This document shows, in pieces, positions 35,895 through 45,992 of a DNA stretch of 64,000 nucleotides. Position numbers and translations under genes: made by a program. The number at the start of each line of letters is the position of its first letter. The stretch's first letter is position 1. This DNA is from Methylophilaceae bacterium (GTDB lineage: Bacteria > Pseudomonadota > Gammaproteobacteria > Burkholderiales > Methylophilaceae). Where the stretch lies: positions 546,905 to 610,904 of the forward strand of contig JABFRO010000002.1 in assembly GCA_013141125.1 (NCBI GenBank). The letters are read 5' to 3'. A model generated the notes under the pieces. That model ran no database searches and was not told the DNA's origin. It was given only the letters and a program-made list of their open reading frames with translations.

Positions 35895-36827
35895 TTACAC
35901 TAAAGTCAGCCAATCCGCATGTTTGTCAGATCTGCCTTTTACCACATCAAAATACATTGCCTGTAATTTCTCTGTTATTGGGCCGCGTTTGCCTTCGCCT
36001 ATGGTGCGGTTGTCCAATTCGCGGATAGGTGTAACTTCAGCAGCGGTGCCAGTGAAGAAGGCTTCGTCGGCAGAATAGACTTCATCGCGTGTGATGCGTT
36101 TTTCAACTACGGGTAGGCCAATTTCAGCAGCAAGTTGCACGATGGTATCGCGGGTAATACCTTCTAGTGCGCTGGTGAGATCAGGGGTAATCAGTTTGCC
36201 ATTACGTACAATGAAAAAGTTTTCACCTGAGCCTTCGGCGACAAAGCCGTCCACATCCAGCAACAAAGCTTCATCATAACCATCCTGCGCGGCTTCCTGA
36301 TGCGCTAGTATGGAGTTCATGTAGTTGCCATTGGCTTTGGCCTTGCACATGGTGATGTTGACATGATGCCGCGCAAAGGAGGAGGTTTTGACACGTATGC
36401 CGCGCTCCAGCGCTTCATCGCCCATATAAGCGCCCCAAGTCCAGGCGGCAACAATCACATGCGTAGAAAGCGTTTTGGCGGAAATGCCCATGGCTTCTGC
36501 GCCGTAGAACGCCATGGGGCGTAAATAAGCAGATTCCAGATTGTTTTCTCGTACGGCAGCTTTTTGTGCTTCGGCTATTGTCGTTTTGTCATAGGGCATT
36601 TTCATGCCGAGAATGTGTGCGGAGCGGAACAGGCGGTCGGTATGCTCCTTTAGACGAAAAATGGCAGTACCCCTATCCGTCTTGTAGGCACGCACGCCTT
36701 CAAATACGCCCATGCCATAGTGCAAAGTATGCGTGAGCACATGGGTAGTAGCATCGCGCCAAGGCACCATCTTGCCATCGTACCAAATTACCCCATCACG
36801 GTCAGCCATCGTTTTGGCTATAGCCAT
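35895..36827 (-). CDS. ilvE: Branched-chain amino acid aminotransferase
   Basis: 310-aa class IV PLP aminotransferase for leucine, isoleucine and valine. Signatures: DGVIWYDGKMVPWRDA, LHYGMGVFEGVRAY, SAYLRPMAFYG, ANGNYMNSILAHQEA (with the PLP lysine in the preceding KAKANG) and VAEGSGENFFIV. Normal length. ATG 36827. Confidence 0.95.
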   Translation of the reverse strand: MAIAKTMADRDGVIWYDGKMVPWRDATTHVLTHTLHYGMGVFEGVRAYKTDRGTAIFRLKEHTDRLFRSAHILGMKMPYDKTTIAEAQKAAVRENNLESAYLRPMAFYGAEAMGISAKTLSTHVIVAAWTWGAYMGDEALERGIRVKTSSFARHHVNITMCKAKANGNYMNSILAHQEAAQDGYDEALLLDVDGFVAEGSGENFFIVRNGKLITPDLTSALEGITRDTIVQLAAEIGLPVVEKRITRDEVYSADEAFFTGTAAEVTPIRELDNRTIGEGKRGPITEKLQAMYFDVVKGRSDKHADWLTLV

Positions 36828-37036
36828 TTCATTCTCCAGCGCGCAAAAGGTTTAATTGTAAACGCAAGCTCTTATGCTTGGATAGTGAGTTTCGGTTAAT
36901 GATAAAAGATGAGATTGGTGGTGTGCCCAAACATAAAGCCAAGTCAGGAGAATCGGGTGTCAATTAGTCTGGCTACACATGCTAAAATTGCCATTAATTT
37001 AGCTGATTATTCAATAGCCAGCACTGGAGGCGTGAT

Positions 37037-37615
37037 ATGCGCATGGTTTATATTGTCCTGTCTTGTTTTATGTTCTGTGCTTGTAATCAGGATAGCCCAG
37101 CGCCGTCACCAGTATTCGGTTCTGATATTTCCAGCTCGGGCTTTAGTAATGCGCTGAGTTTGACTGACCATACAGGAAATGTCAGGCATCTTGCTGATTT
37201 CAAAGGAAAAGTTGTTGCGCTGTTCTTTGGTTACACCCACTGTCCCGATGTATGCCCAACGACACTGAGTGAGCTTGCTCAGGCTATGAAATTGTTGGGA
37301 AAGCGAAATGTAGAAACTCAGGTTTTATTTGTTACGCTGGATCCCGAGCGCGATACGCAGCAGGTACTGGCGAAATTCGTGCCCTTTTTCAATAGTCGCT
37401 TCATTGGCTTGTATGGCACTTCTGAGCAAATTGCGGAGGCTGCAAAAAATTTCAAGGTTTATTTTGCCAAGCAGGAGGTGACTGAAAAGTCCGGTTACAG
37501 CATAGATCATAGTGCAGGAATATATCTTTTTGATAAATCAGGGAAAATTAGGATTTATCTCAAATATGGGCAAAGCGCCGAGGAGATTGCACACGACATT
37601 GGAACCTTGTTGTAA
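37037..37615 (+). CDS. SCO1/SenC-family copper chaperone lipoprotein
   Basis: 192-aa thioredoxin-fold protein that delivers copper to cytochrome oxidase. The short N-terminus MRMVYIVLSCFMFCAC looks like a lipoprotein signal with lipidated Cys16. Copper ligands are the CxxxC in YTHCPDVCPTT and His in YSIDHSAGIYLF. Placed 113 bp before ccoN, consistent with assembly of the cbb3 oxidase copper site. Confidence 0.9.
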   Translation: MRMVYIVLSCFMFCACNQDSPAPSPVFGSDISSSGFSNALSLTDHTGNVRHLADFKGKVVALFFGYTHCPDVCPTTLSELAQAMKLLGKRNVETQVLFVTLDPERDTQQVLAKFVPFFNSRFIGLYGTSEQIAEAAKNFKVYFAKQEVTEKSGYSIDHSAGIYLFDKSGKIRIYLKYGQSAEEIAHDIGTLL

Positions 37616-37627
37616 GCATGGGTATTC

Positions 37628-37656
37628 TTGCTGTAAATACGCTAGAAGCATATACT
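37628..37656 (+). promoter_or_regulatory. Sigma-70 promoter of ccoNOQP
   Basis: TTGCTG (37628-37633), 17-nt spacer, TATACT (37651-37656). The predicted transcript starts near 37663, about 65 nt before the ccoN ATG. Confidence 0.65.
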
Positions 37657-37669
37657 GTGCGCAAAGTGC

Positions 37670-37695
37670 GACATTTTGCCGCAGTACAAAATGTC
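37670..37695. promoter_or_regulatory. Inverted repeat (operator or leader hairpin) before ccoN
   Basis: GACATTTTG (37670-37678) and CAAAATGTC (37687-37695) form a perfect 9-bp inverted repeat with an 8-nt spacer, just downstream of the predicted transcription start. No FNR/ANR box (TTGAT-N4-ATCAA) was seen here. Confidence 0.5.
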
Positions 37696-37728
37696 ATATT
37701 AAAGATTTACTATAAGTAAGGGGCAGTG

Positions 37729-39162
37729 ATGGCAACGTCTAGTATCGCGTTTAGCGAACAATATAATTACGATGTGATTCGAAAATTTACCATTATGGCG
37801 ATGGTATGGGCTGCGGTGGGGATGCTGGTGGGGGTGTATATCGCTTCTGAGCTGGCTTTTCCAATTTTGAATTTTGATATTCCTTATATAACGTTTGGTC
37901 GATTGCGCCCGGTGCATACCGGTGCAGTTATTTTTGGCTTTGGTGGCAGCGCTCTATTTGCTACTTCCTACTACATTGTTCAGCGCACCTGTCAGGCGCG
38001 CTTGTTCGGGGGGGTGAAGGCAGCAAATTTCACTTTCTGGGGTTGGCAATCTATCATTGTTTTGGCTGCCTTGGGCGACGTGCTAGGCTACTCGCAAGGT
38101 TGGGAATACGCTGAAATGGAATGGCCTATCGACTTGCTTATCGCTGTGGTGTGGGTGGTATATGGGGTCATTTTTATCGGCACTATCATGAAGCGCAAAG
38201 AGCCGCATATTTACGTGGCTAACTGGTTCTACATGGCGTTTATTCTGGCAACGGCACTGCTGCATATCTTCCACAATCTGGTGATACCAGTAAGTCTGAC
38301 CAAATCCTACCCGCTGTTTGCCGGTGTGCAGGATGCTATGATGCAGTGGTGGTATGGACATAACGCCGTAGGTTTCTTTTTGACAGCGGCATTTCTGGGC
38401 ATGATGTATTACTTTGTGCCCAAGCAAGCAGGTCGTCCGGTTTATTCCTATCGCTTGTCAGTAGTTCACTTCTGGGCGATTTCTTTTCTCTACATGTGGG
38501 CAGGTACGCATCACCTGCACTGGACAGCTATTCCTGACTGGACATCAACACTGGCAGCAACTTTTTCCATCATGCTATTGCTGCCGTCCTGGGGCGGTAT
38601 GATTAACGGCATCATGACACTTTCCGGCGCTTGGGATAAGTTGCGTACAGACCCCATCATGCGCTTCCTGATTGTGGCATTGTCGTTCTATGGCATGTCT
38701 ACATTTGAAGGGCCAATGATGTCGCTTAAAGATGTGAATGCACTATCACACTATACGGACTGGACGGTAGGTCACGTACATTCGGGAGCGCTGGGTTGGG
38801 TGGCGATGATTTCTTTCGGCTCGCTTTATCATATGATTCCGCGGTTATGGAACACCACGGTTTACAACGAAAAGCTGATTAATGTGCATTTCTGGTTGGC
38901 GACAATTGGCATCCTACTTTATATCGTTTCCATGTGGATTTCCGGCATCATGCAAGGTTTGATGTGGCGTGCATTTGATGATTTTGGCAATTTGCAATAC
39001 TCGTTTGCCGAATCTGTTGCAGCCATGCATCCCTACTACGCTATGCGTGCATTGGGCGGTGCCTTCTTTCTGACGGGTATGTTGGTTATGTGCTACAACA
39101 TGACGAAAACAATCCGCAAGAGCACAGCTGTGGCGATAGGTAGCGCTGCTGTTCCAGCATAA
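37729..39162 (+). CDS. ccoN: cbb3-type cytochrome c oxidase subunit I CcoN
   Basis: 477-aa catalytic membrane subunit with 12 helices and the haem b / b3-CuB site. Family blocks: [61 protein letters not shown] and [24 protein letters not shown] sits three bases upstream, but ATG 37729 follows the TAAGGGG site. High-affinity oxidase for low oxygen. Confidence 0.96.
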   Translation: MATSSIAFSEQYNYDVIRKFTIMAMVWAAVGMLVGVYIASELAFPILNFDIPYITFGRLRPVHTGAVIFGFGGSALFATSYYIVQRTCQARLFGGVKAANFTFWGWQSIIVLAALGDVLGYSQGWEYAEMEWPIDLLIAVVWVVYGVIFIGTIMKRKEPHIYVANWFYMAFILATALLHIFHNLVIPVSLTKSYPLFAGVQDAMMQWWYGHNAVGFFLTAAFLGMMYYFVPKQAGRPVYSYRLSVVHFWAISFLYMWAGTHHLHWTAIPDWTSTLAATFSIMLLLPSWGGMINGIMTLSGAWDKLRTDPIMRFLIVALSFYGMSTFEGPMMSLKDVNALSHYTDWTVGHVHSGALGWVAMISFGSLYHMIPRLWNTTVYNEKLINVHFWLATIGILLYIVSMWISGIMQGLMWRAFDDFGNLQYSFAESVAAMHPYYAMRALGGAFFLTGMLVMCYNMTKTIRKSTAVAIGSAAVPA

Positions 39163-39192
39163 AGCTGAGAAATCAAGATTACAGGAGCAAGT

Positions 39193-39945
39193 ATGGAACA
39201 CGATAAAATTGAACGAAATATAGGCTTGATGCTGGTGCTGACGATGATTGCGATTAGCGTTGGCGGCATGGTTGAAGTTTTACCCTTGTTCTTCCTAAAG
39301 GACACAGTAGAGACCGTTAAAACCGCAGATGGCAAAGATATGGTGCGTCCATATTCACCTTTGGAGCAGATTGGACGTGATATATATATTCGCGAAGGCT
39401 GTTATTTGTGCCATTCGCAAATGATACGGCCATTCCGCGATGAGGCCTTACGTTATGGGCATTACTCCCTGGCAGCAGAATCCAAGTACGACCATCCATT
39501 TCAATGGGGTTCCAAACGTACCGGCCCGGATCTGGCACGTGTAGGCGGAAAATATTCCAATGATTGGCAAGTACAGCATTTGACCGCACCGCGCTCCATG
39601 GTGCCGGAATCCGTGATGCCAAATTATCCTTGGTTGATACGTAACAAGCTGGATTATTCGGATATTCAGGACAAGATGCGTGCCCTGCGTACTACTGGCG
39701 TGCCTTATTCCAATTCACAAGGCGAATACAAGCGCAACGTTACTCAGTTTGGTGAGGATGTTGCAAAAACCTTGCACATTCCCGATGCTGAAAAAACGTT
39801 AGTAGCGCAAGCGCAGCTGGGTAATTACGACAATAATAAAGATGATATTACCGAAATGGATGCTTTAGTCGCTTATTTGCAAGTGCTTGGAACCATGGTC
39901 GATTTCTCGAAATTTGACGATGATTATTTCGCAAAATTCCGCTAA
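39193..39945 (+). CDS. ccoO: cbb3 oxidase mono-haem subunit CcoO
   Basis: 250-aa membrane-anchored cytochrome c. One N-terminal helix (~12-35), then the haem-binding [12 protein letters not shown] and the distal Met in SVMPNYPWL. Follows ccoN by 30 bp with an AGGAGC ribosome site. Length slightly above Pseudomonas CcoO. Confidence 0.95.
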   Translation: MEHDKIERNIGLMLVLTMIAISVGGMVEVLPLFFLKDTVETVKTADGKDMVRPYSPLEQIGRDIYIREGCYLCHSQMIRPFRDEALRYGHYSLAAESKYDHPFQWGSKRTGPDLARVGGKYSNDWQVQHLTAPRSMVPESVMPNYPWLIRNKLDYSDIQDKMRALRTTGVPYSNSQGEYKRNVTQFGEDVAKTLHIPDAEKTLVAQAQLGNYDNNKDDITEMDALVAYLQVLGTMVDFSKFDDDYFAKFR

Positions 39946-39988
39946 ATATCGAGAAGTAACAGATTTAAGTAATTAGGGAATCAAGCAA

Positions 39989-40192
39989 ATGGAATGGTTC
40001 ATGTGGTTCACGCGTTTTGAAAATACCAAGCCCTTGGCGCTGCTAATATTTTTTACTGTATTTTGCGGCATCCTGGTTTATTTGTTTGGCAGCAAAAAAC
40101 GTGGGAAAAGACTGGAAAGTTATAAAAATATGCCATTTCTGGATGACGACCAAGATAACAAAAACAGAAATAACAAGGACGTACAATCATGA
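39989..40192 (+). CDS. ccoQ: cbb3 oxidase subunit CcoQ
   Basis: 67-aa single-helix protein (LALLIFFTVFCGILVYLFGS) followed by a basic and then Asp/Asn/Lys-rich tail. Small stabilising subunit of the oxidase. Overlaps ccoP by 4 bp. Confidence 0.88.
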   Translation: MEWFMWFTRFENTKPLALLIFFTVFCGILVYLFGSKKRGKRLESYKNMPFLDDDQDNKNRNNKDVQS

Positions 40193-41133
40193 GTCAGGAC
40201 AAGGATAAAACCGGGGCAGTAACAACAACCGGACATAGATGGGATGATACGCTAGAGGAATTTTCCAACCCGTTGCCACGCTGGTGGGTATGGACGTTTT
40301 ACTTATCGGCTATTTTTACTGTAGTTTATTGGCTGTTTTATCCAGCTTGGCCGGTAGGTAATACTTATACCATTGGCATTCCGGGCTGGAATAGCATTAA
40401 CTATACGGCGACTCAGCCCGATGGCAAAGAAGTACAGAAATCGACACATTGGAATATGCGCGCATTGCTGGCAAAAGACATGAATGATTTGCATGCCAAG
40501 CAAAAGCAGTATTTCGACAAAGTGGCAGCACTGCCTTATGAGAAAGTGGCACAGGATGCAGAGTTGATGCAGTTTGTGAATTCCGCCGGAAAAACCCTGT
40601 TCTCGGATAACTGCAAACCTTGCCATCAGGCCGGCGGTCAGGGCAAGATTACTTTTGCACCGAATCTGATTGATGACAGTTGGATGTATGGCGGTTCTTA
40701 TGAAAAAATACATCAAACATTAACTGGGGGCCGTCGCGGCTTTATGCCGGCGTTTAAAGAAGTATTGTCTGATGCACAAATCACGCAGTTGGCTAATTAT
40801 GTTTTAAGTTTGTCTGGCGATCTGCACGATGCAAAAGCGGCCAAAGCTGGTGATGCCTTGTTTCATGGTGAGACGGCTGCCTGTTACTTCTGCCACGGTG
40901 CTGATGGTAAAGGTAAAGTTGAAATGGGCTCCGCTAATCTGGCCGACAAAATTTGGTTATGGGTCAATATACCGGAAGATAAAACCGTAGAAAGTAAAGT
41001 GGCTGATGTAAAAAACGTCATTAATGCTGGCTTAAATCGTGGAGTGATGCCTAACTGGGATACTCGATTAAAACCTGAACAGATTAAACTGCTCACGGTT
41101 TATGTGCATGATAGTTTAGGCGGTGGTAAATAA
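40189..41133 (+). CDS. ccoP: cbb3 oxidase di-haem subunit CcoP
   Basis: 314-aa subunit with an N-terminal anchor (WWVWTFYLSAIFTVVYWLFYP) and two cytochrome c domains with CKPCHQ and CYFCHG. It receives electrons from soluble cytochromes. A strong terminator follows, separating ccoNOQP from ccoG. Confidence 0.95.
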   Translation: MSQDKDKTGAVTTTGHRWDDTLEEFSNPLPRWWVWTFYLSAIFTVVYWLFYPAWPVGNTYTIGIPGWNSINYTATQPDGKEVQKSTHWNMRALLAKDMNDLHAKQKQYFDKVAALPYEKVAQDAELMQFVNSAGKTLFSDNCKPCHQAGGQGKITFAPNLIDDSWMYGGSYEKIHQTLTGGRRGFMPAFKEVLSDAQITQLANYVLSLSGDLHDAKAAKAGDALFHGETAACYFCHGADGKGKVEMGSANLADKIWLWVNIPEDKTVESKVADVKNVINAGLNRGVMPNWDTRLKPEQIKLLTVYVHDSLGGGK

Positions 41134-41162
41134 GCTTTAACACACTTGTATTCTGAACGATA

Positions 41163-41199
41163 ATAAAGGCTCGCGTTCCAACGTGAGCCTTTATCTTTT
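41163..41199 (+). terminator. Strong terminator after ccoP
   Basis: ATAAAGGCTC-CGTT / AACG-GAGCCTTTAT forms a stem of about 15 bp (one G-T position) around CC at 41163-41194, with CTTTTC after it. Confidence 0.85.
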
Positions 41200-41247
41200 C
41201 TAACCCAAGATTTTCCAATCTGTTTTCTGACAAAGAAAGATTTAAAA

Positions 41248-42711
41248 ATGTCATCCAGCTCTGAAGATACTGCTAGCCTTTACCAAAAGCATATTCCAAT
41301 CCACACCCGCTCAGTAAAAGGCAAGTTCCGCAACTTTAAAACTGCAGTATTGGTACTGGCGTATACGGTCTATTTTTTATTACCTTGGTTACCGTGGCAT
41401 AGAGCTAACGGATCTCACCAGGCGGTGCTGTTTGATCTGGCGGCAAGACGCTTTTATCTGTTCGATTTGGTTATTTATCCACAGGATATTTTTTTATTGT
41501 CGTTGCTTTTGTTTATAGCAGCCACTTTGTTATTCTTTGTCACTGGGCTTGTCGGTCGTGCCTGGTGCGGATTTTTCTGTTTTCAAACTTTGTGGACAGA
41601 TTTGTTCATCATGATAGAACATTGGATACAAGGCGAGCGTCCTGCGCGCATACGCTTATCCAAACAGCCTTGGGGCGCTGAAAAGGTTCTTAAAATAGGC
41701 GGATCACATGTTTTGATGATTGCCATCTCATTCTGGACAGCGTTTACTTTCGCTATTTATTACACAGATGCGCATCAGTTCGTGATTGATTTTCTGAGCG
41801 GAAATGCAGCGCAAGCGGGCTATATTACGGTGCTGGCTTTAGGTTTTGCGACTTATCTAGCGGGTGGTTTAGGGCGTGAGCAAATTTGTATTTACATTTG
41901 TCCTTACGCTAGATTCCAGGCCGTGATGTATGAGGCTGAGACGCTAGCGGTCAGTTATGATGCACGCCGTGGCGAGGGTAGCAAAGGCCGTGTAATCCCC
42001 ATCAAGGGCTTGCGCACGCAGGAAGAAAGGCATGTAGCAGGACATGGCGACTGTATAGATTGCGGCTTTTGTGTACAGGTTTGTCCGACTGGCATTGATA
42101 TTCGTAATGGCTTGCAATACCAGTGCATCTCTTGTGGTTTATGTATAGATGCCTGTAATAACATCATGGATTCGGTAGGTTATCCGCGTGGACTGATACG
42201 TTATGATTCAGAAAAGAATCTGGCAAGCGCACAACCGGAGAAGCCACAAATTAAATGGAAACGTTTAAAAGTTGTTGGCTACGCAGTAGCGCTGCTCAGC
42301 ATGATCGCTTTCATGATTTATACGCTAGGCACACGTACCGCCGCTGAAGTGCAAGTGCAGCAGATAAGACAACCGCTTTTTGTAGAATTGTCGGATGGTA
42401 AAATACGTAATCGCTATGATATTCATATTGTCAATAAAACTGAGCGTGAAGAAGTGTTTACTATACATGCAACTGGCATTCCAGAAGATGCACTGAGTTT
42501 AGGGCATGTGTCTGAAATCAAAGCCCGCGCGGGTAAGGATTTGACTATCGCTGCCAAAGTAGATTTGGAGCATGATCTGGCAGAGAGGGTGCATGAGATC
42601 AAATTTATCATTACGCCCCTATCTAACCCACAAGAAGCCATCGTGCGTGAAGTAAATTTCTCCAGCAAACAGAAAGAGCACGATGAAAAAGAGCAAGACA
42701 GCCATGATTAA
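41248..42711 (+). CDS. ccoG: Cytochrome oxidase accessory protein CcoG (FixG/RdxA)
   Basis: 487-aa membrane iron-sulfur protein that aids copper handling during cbb3 assembly. About five helices are followed by two 4Fe-4S motifs (CIDCGFCVQVCP, CISCGLCIDACN) and a C-terminal periplasmic Ig-like domain (PLFVELSDGKIRNRYDIHIVNKT). GRAWCGFFCFQTLWTD is the family signature. Lies between ccoP and the fixH-like gene. Confidence 0.94.
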   Translation: MSSSSEDTASLYQKHIPIHTRSVKGKFRNFKTAVLVLAYTVYFLLPWLPWHRANGSHQAVLFDLAARRFYLFDLVIYPQDIFLLSLLLFIAATLLFFVTGLVGRAWCGFFCFQTLWTDLFIMIEHWIQGERPARIRLSKQPWGAEKVLKIGGSHVLMIAISFWTAFTFAIYYTDAHQFVIDFLSGNAAQAGYITVLALGFATYLAGGLGREQICIYICPYARFQAVMYEAETLAVSYDARRGEGSKGRVIPIKGLRTQEERHVAGHGDCIDCGFCVQVCPTGIDIRNGLQYQCISCGLCIDACNNIMDSVGYPRGLIRYDSEKNLASAQPEKPQIKWKRLKVVGYAVALLSMIAFMIYTLGTRTAAEVQVQQIRQPLFVELSDGKIRNRYDIHIVNKTEREEVFTIHATGIPEDALSLGHVSEIKARAGKDLTIAAKVDLEHDLAERVHEIKFIITPLSNPQEAIVREVNFSSKQKEHDEKEQDSHD

Positions 42712-42750
42712 GTCTGAGATTAAAACTCACACTGAAATAAAGGTGTTGAA

Positions 42751-43533
42751 ATGACATTAACAGAAACCTTGTTTGGCGGTTTGTTATTCTCTGTATTGCT
42801 TTTCTTTTTTAGCCGTCGTCTCAGGCTTTCCAATTTCTGGGCAGGTATTCTTTCAGGTGCTTTGCCATTCTTGATCTATCTGGCTTATAGCACACGCCAT
42901 TGGCCAGGCGGTGATGTGCTGGCGATCCATTTTGTCGTCTATCTGGCCACAGCAGGCGTATTAATGGTATTTGGTGGCATGGAAAATAAGCAAAAAATGC
43001 ACTGGGCTCCGCGTTTGATTATTTTCTTTTTTATCGGCTTAGTCATCCTCAATGCAACCTTTTTGACGATTGCCAGCCGTGGTTTGCCGGATGTTATATC
43101 AGGAATTTTCCTGCCCAATCCTACCTTGCAAACGGTACACACGGGTTTCCCCGGTGTGATTCCACATGATGAAAACAAATTGTATGCACCACATCTTGAA
43201 AATGTTGAACAACAGCGCGGATTGGCCTGGAAGCTAAGCATAATCGGCTTGGATGACTTGCGCAGTAAAACCGCTAGCATAGTGCGTGTTGAAATACGCG
43301 ATGCCGAGAACAAACCTGTTAGTGCAGCCACTGTTACGCTTGGTTTTTTGCGTATGGCAGATAGTTTGGACGATCACAAAGTCGCACTAAAGGAAACTGA
43401 AGCCGGGCGTTATATTGGTTCAGTGACTATTCCCGATGCCGGACGTTGGCTATCTGAGTTGCATGTTGTTAGAAAGTTAGCCGGCAAGGATGAAACGCAT
43501 GTTGAGCGGCAATCCTTGTTTGTCGCGCATTAG
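42751..43533 (+). CDS. FixH-like protein with N-terminal membrane domain
   Basis: 260-aa protein. Residues 1-115 form about four helices; the C-terminal ~125 residues (QQRGLAWKLSIIGLDDLRSKTASIVRVEIRDAENKPVSAATVTLGFLR...AGRYIGSVTIPDAGRW) match the FixH/CcoH beta-rich periplasmic domain. It is longer than usual CcoH, whose single helix is replaced by a multi-helix region. Located between ccoG and ccoI, where fixH sits in fixGHIS operons. Confidence 0.75.
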   Translation: MTLTETLFGGLLFSVLLFFFSRRLRLSNFWAGILSGALPFLIYLAYSTRHWPGGDVLAIHFVVYLATAGVLMVFGGMENKQKMHWAPRLIIFFFIGLVILNATFLTIASRGLPDVISGIFLPNPTLQTVHTGFPGVIPHDENKLYAPHLENVEQQRGLAWKLSIIGLDDLRSKTASIVRVEIRDAENKPVSAATVTLGFLRMADSLDDHKVALKETEAGRYIGSVTIPDAGRWLSELHVVRKLAGKDETHVERQSLFVAH

Positions 43534-43547
43534 TTTTATATAGGCTG

Positions 43548-45983
43548 ATGGATGACACTTGTTACCACTGTGGTTTGCCTATACTACCTGGGGTAAAATT
43601 CTCTGCCCATGTGTTAGGTCAAGATAGACCGCTTTGTTGCCTTGGCTGTCAGGCTGTAGCAGAGGCTATTGTGCAAAATGGCTTGGAAGATTATTACAAC
43701 TTTCGCACTGAACGACCCAATACTGCCGAAGCACTTATCCCTGAAGAGTTGCGCCAGCTAACCTTGTACGACCATCCTGAGGTACAAAAAAGTTTTGTTT
43801 TTTCTGCAGCCAGCACGGCCAAAAATAAATCAGAAACCAATCTCAAGCAGGCTTCTTTAATTCTTGAAGGAGTCACTTGCGCCGCTTGTATCTGGCTCAA
43901 TGAGCGCCATTTAAAGCAGCTTCCCGGCGTGCGCGAAGTGGCTTTTAACTATGGTTCGCATCGCGCGCGCATCAGCTGGGATGATTCCGAGATCAAGTTA
44001 AGCCATATTCTCGCGGAAATCCGAAAAATTGGCTATCACGCTCATCCGTTTAGTGCACAACAGCAAGATGCCATGCGTCAACAAGCACGTAAAGTCGAGC
44101 TGCGCCGTCTGGCAGTGGCTGGCATTTCCGCCGCTCAAGTCATGATGCTAGGTGTGGCCTTGTATGCCGGTATGGATATAGCGACTGAACAGTTTATGCG
44201 CTGGTTCAGTTTGGTGATGACCATCCCCGCTATGCTTTATTCGGCTTGGCCGTTTTACCAAGCGGCTTGGCGCGGTGTAGTTAATCGCCGTATCGGCATG
44301 GATGTACCTATCGTTTTAGGTCTGTTTACCGGCTTTGCAGGTAGTCTTTGGGCGACATTGCAAGGGCATGGCACGGTGTATTACGACACCCTCACCATGT
44401 TGGTTTTCTTTTTGCTGGCTACGCGTTTACTAGAACGTAACGCGCGTGAAAAATCTGTGGAATCTGCAGAAAATCTATTGCGCCTGGTGCCTGTGATGGC
44501 GGTGCGCATAGATAGCCAGCAGCAGCAAACTTTAGTGCCGTTGGTGGAAATAAACGCTGGTGATTTAATTGTCAGCAAGCCCGGAGAAACCATTGCGGCT
44601 GATGGTGTAGTTGAAAATGGTGAGAGTAGCGCCGATGAATCGCTGCTTTCAGGCGAAAGCCGACCATTACCAAAAACTATAGGTAGTCGAGTTTACGCAG
44701 GCAGTATCAATTATGAAAGTCCGTTAGTAATCCGTGTGACTGGTGTGGGTGAAAATACCATGCTAGCCAGCATTTCTCGACTATTGGATAGAGCACAAGC
44801 AGAAAAGCCAAAATTGGCCATGTTTGCAGACCAAGTGGCCGCTTATTTTACTTATGGCTTGCTAGTTCTGGTTGCCGTGATAGGTTTAGTCTGGTGGCAG
44901 CTGGACATCTCACGCTGTCTGGAAATTGTGCTCACCGTGCTGGTAGTGAGTTGCCCTTGCGCTTTGTCACTAGCGGCACCTGCCGCGTTTGCGGCGGCGG
45001 GTTCACATTTGGTAAAGCGCGGTGTATTGCTGACACGTGGTCATGCGCTGGAAGCTCTGTCTCACGTTACGCATGTCGTATTTGATAAAACCGGAACGCT
45101 AACGATAGGTCGTCCGGTACTGCTAAATACGCTGGCATTTGCTGAAATAGATGTGAATGAATGTTTGAAAATTGCCACTAGCCTGGAACAGGTTTCTGAG
45201 CATCCACTCGCTCGTAGTTTTATTGAAGCAGCAAAAGGCCAAGTTTTATATACGGTTGAAAGCAGTAACAACACGCCGGGCAAGGGATTGAGCGGCAGAA
45301 TTGACGGCAGAAATTATTTTTTGGGAAATGCCGATCTCAATCCAGGCGTGATGCAGCAGTGCAACTTGTACGCAAAAGATGCAAGATTAAACGTAGCCTC
45401 TGGTGCTACTATCGTATGGCTTAGTAATGACATACAGGTATTAGCCGCATTTGAGTTGGCCGATAAAGCGCGCCCACAAGCTGTCTTGCTGGTAAAAAAT
45501 CTACGAGAGCAGCAGATTGACGTGTCTATTTTGAGTGGTGATTCAACAACAGCCGTCGCCTATTTCGCAGAGGAGCTTGACATAAAAAATTGGCAGGCCA
45601 GCCAATCGCCAGAACAAAAATTAAGCGCCTTGAAAGCCTTGCAACAACAAGGTGAAGTGGTGGCGATGGTGGGTGATGGCATTAACGATGCACCGGTATT
45701 GGCGGGCGCTCAGGTTTCCATCGCCATGGGGAGCGGCACGCAAATGGCCAGGGCGACGGGGGATGTCATTTTGTTAAGCGAAAATCTGCTGGAAATCGAA
45801 CATGCCATCCGCATCAGCCGCTTCAGTATACAAGTCATCCGGCAAAACTTCGCATGGGCGCTGGCTTATAACATGCTGGCATTACCGTTTGCTGCCATGG
45901 GTTTGTTATCCCCTTGGATGGCGGCCATAGGCATGTCCATCAGTTCGCTGGTGGTGGTGCTGAACGCATTGCGCTTGCGCTAA
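43548..45983 (+). CDS. ccoI: Copper-exporting P1B-ATPase for oxidase assembly (CcoI/FixI)
   Basis: 811-aa copper pump. An N-terminal cysteine-rich domain (CYHCGLPI, then CCLGC) precedes an HMA domain with GVTCAAC (~109-113). The membrane core has CPC (~468), and the catalytic Asp is in DKTGTLT (~512), with GDGINDAP near 700. The CcoI type supplies copper to the CcoN site, as the operon implies. No ccoS gene follows, which is unusual for fixGHIS. Its stop is 9 bp from the convergent stop of the next gene; GCGCT...AGCGC spans both. Confidence 0.93.
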   Translation: MDDTCYHCGLPILPGVKFSAHVLGQDRPLCCLGCQAVAEAIVQNGLEDYYNFRTERPNTAEALIPEELRQLTLYDHPEVQKSFVFSAASTAKNKSETNLKQASLILEGVTCAACIWLNERHLKQLPGVREVAFNYGSHRARISWDDSEIKLSHILAEIRKIGYHAHPFSAQQQDAMRQQARKVELRRLAVAGISAAQVMMLGVALYAGMDIATEQFMRWFSLVMTIPAMLYSAWPFYQAAWRGVVNRRIGMDVPIVLGLFTGFAGSLWATLQGHGTVYYDTLTMLVFFLLATRLLERNAREKSVESAENLLRLVPVMAVRIDSQQQQTLVPLVEINAGDLIVSKPGETIAADGVVENGESSADESLLSGESRPLPKTIGSRVYAGSINYESPLVIRVTGVGENTMLASISRLLDRAQAEKPKLAMFADQVAAYFTYGLLVLVAVIGLVWWQLDISRCLEIVLTVLVVSCPCALSLAAPAAFAAAGSHLVKRGVLLTRGHALEALSHVTHVVFDKTGTLTIGRPVLLNTLAFAEIDVNECLKIATSLEQVSEHPLARSFIEAAKGQVLYTVESSNNTPGKGLSGRIDGRNYFLGNADLNPGVMQQCNLYAKDARLNVASGATIVWLSNDIQVLAAFELADKARPQAVLLVKNLREQQIDVSILSGDSTTAVAYFAEELDIKNWQASQSPEQKLSALKALQQQGEVVAMVGDGINDAPVLAGAQVSIAMGSGTQMARATGDVILLSENLLEIEHAIRISRFSIQVIRQNFAWALAYNMLALPFAAMGLLSPWMAAIGMSISSLVVVLNALRLR

Positions 45984-45992
45984 CAGTCAGCG

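Noticed and set aside
41480..41490. TTATCCACA DnaA box in ccoG
   Set aside because: Single copy inside coding sequence with no cluster around it.
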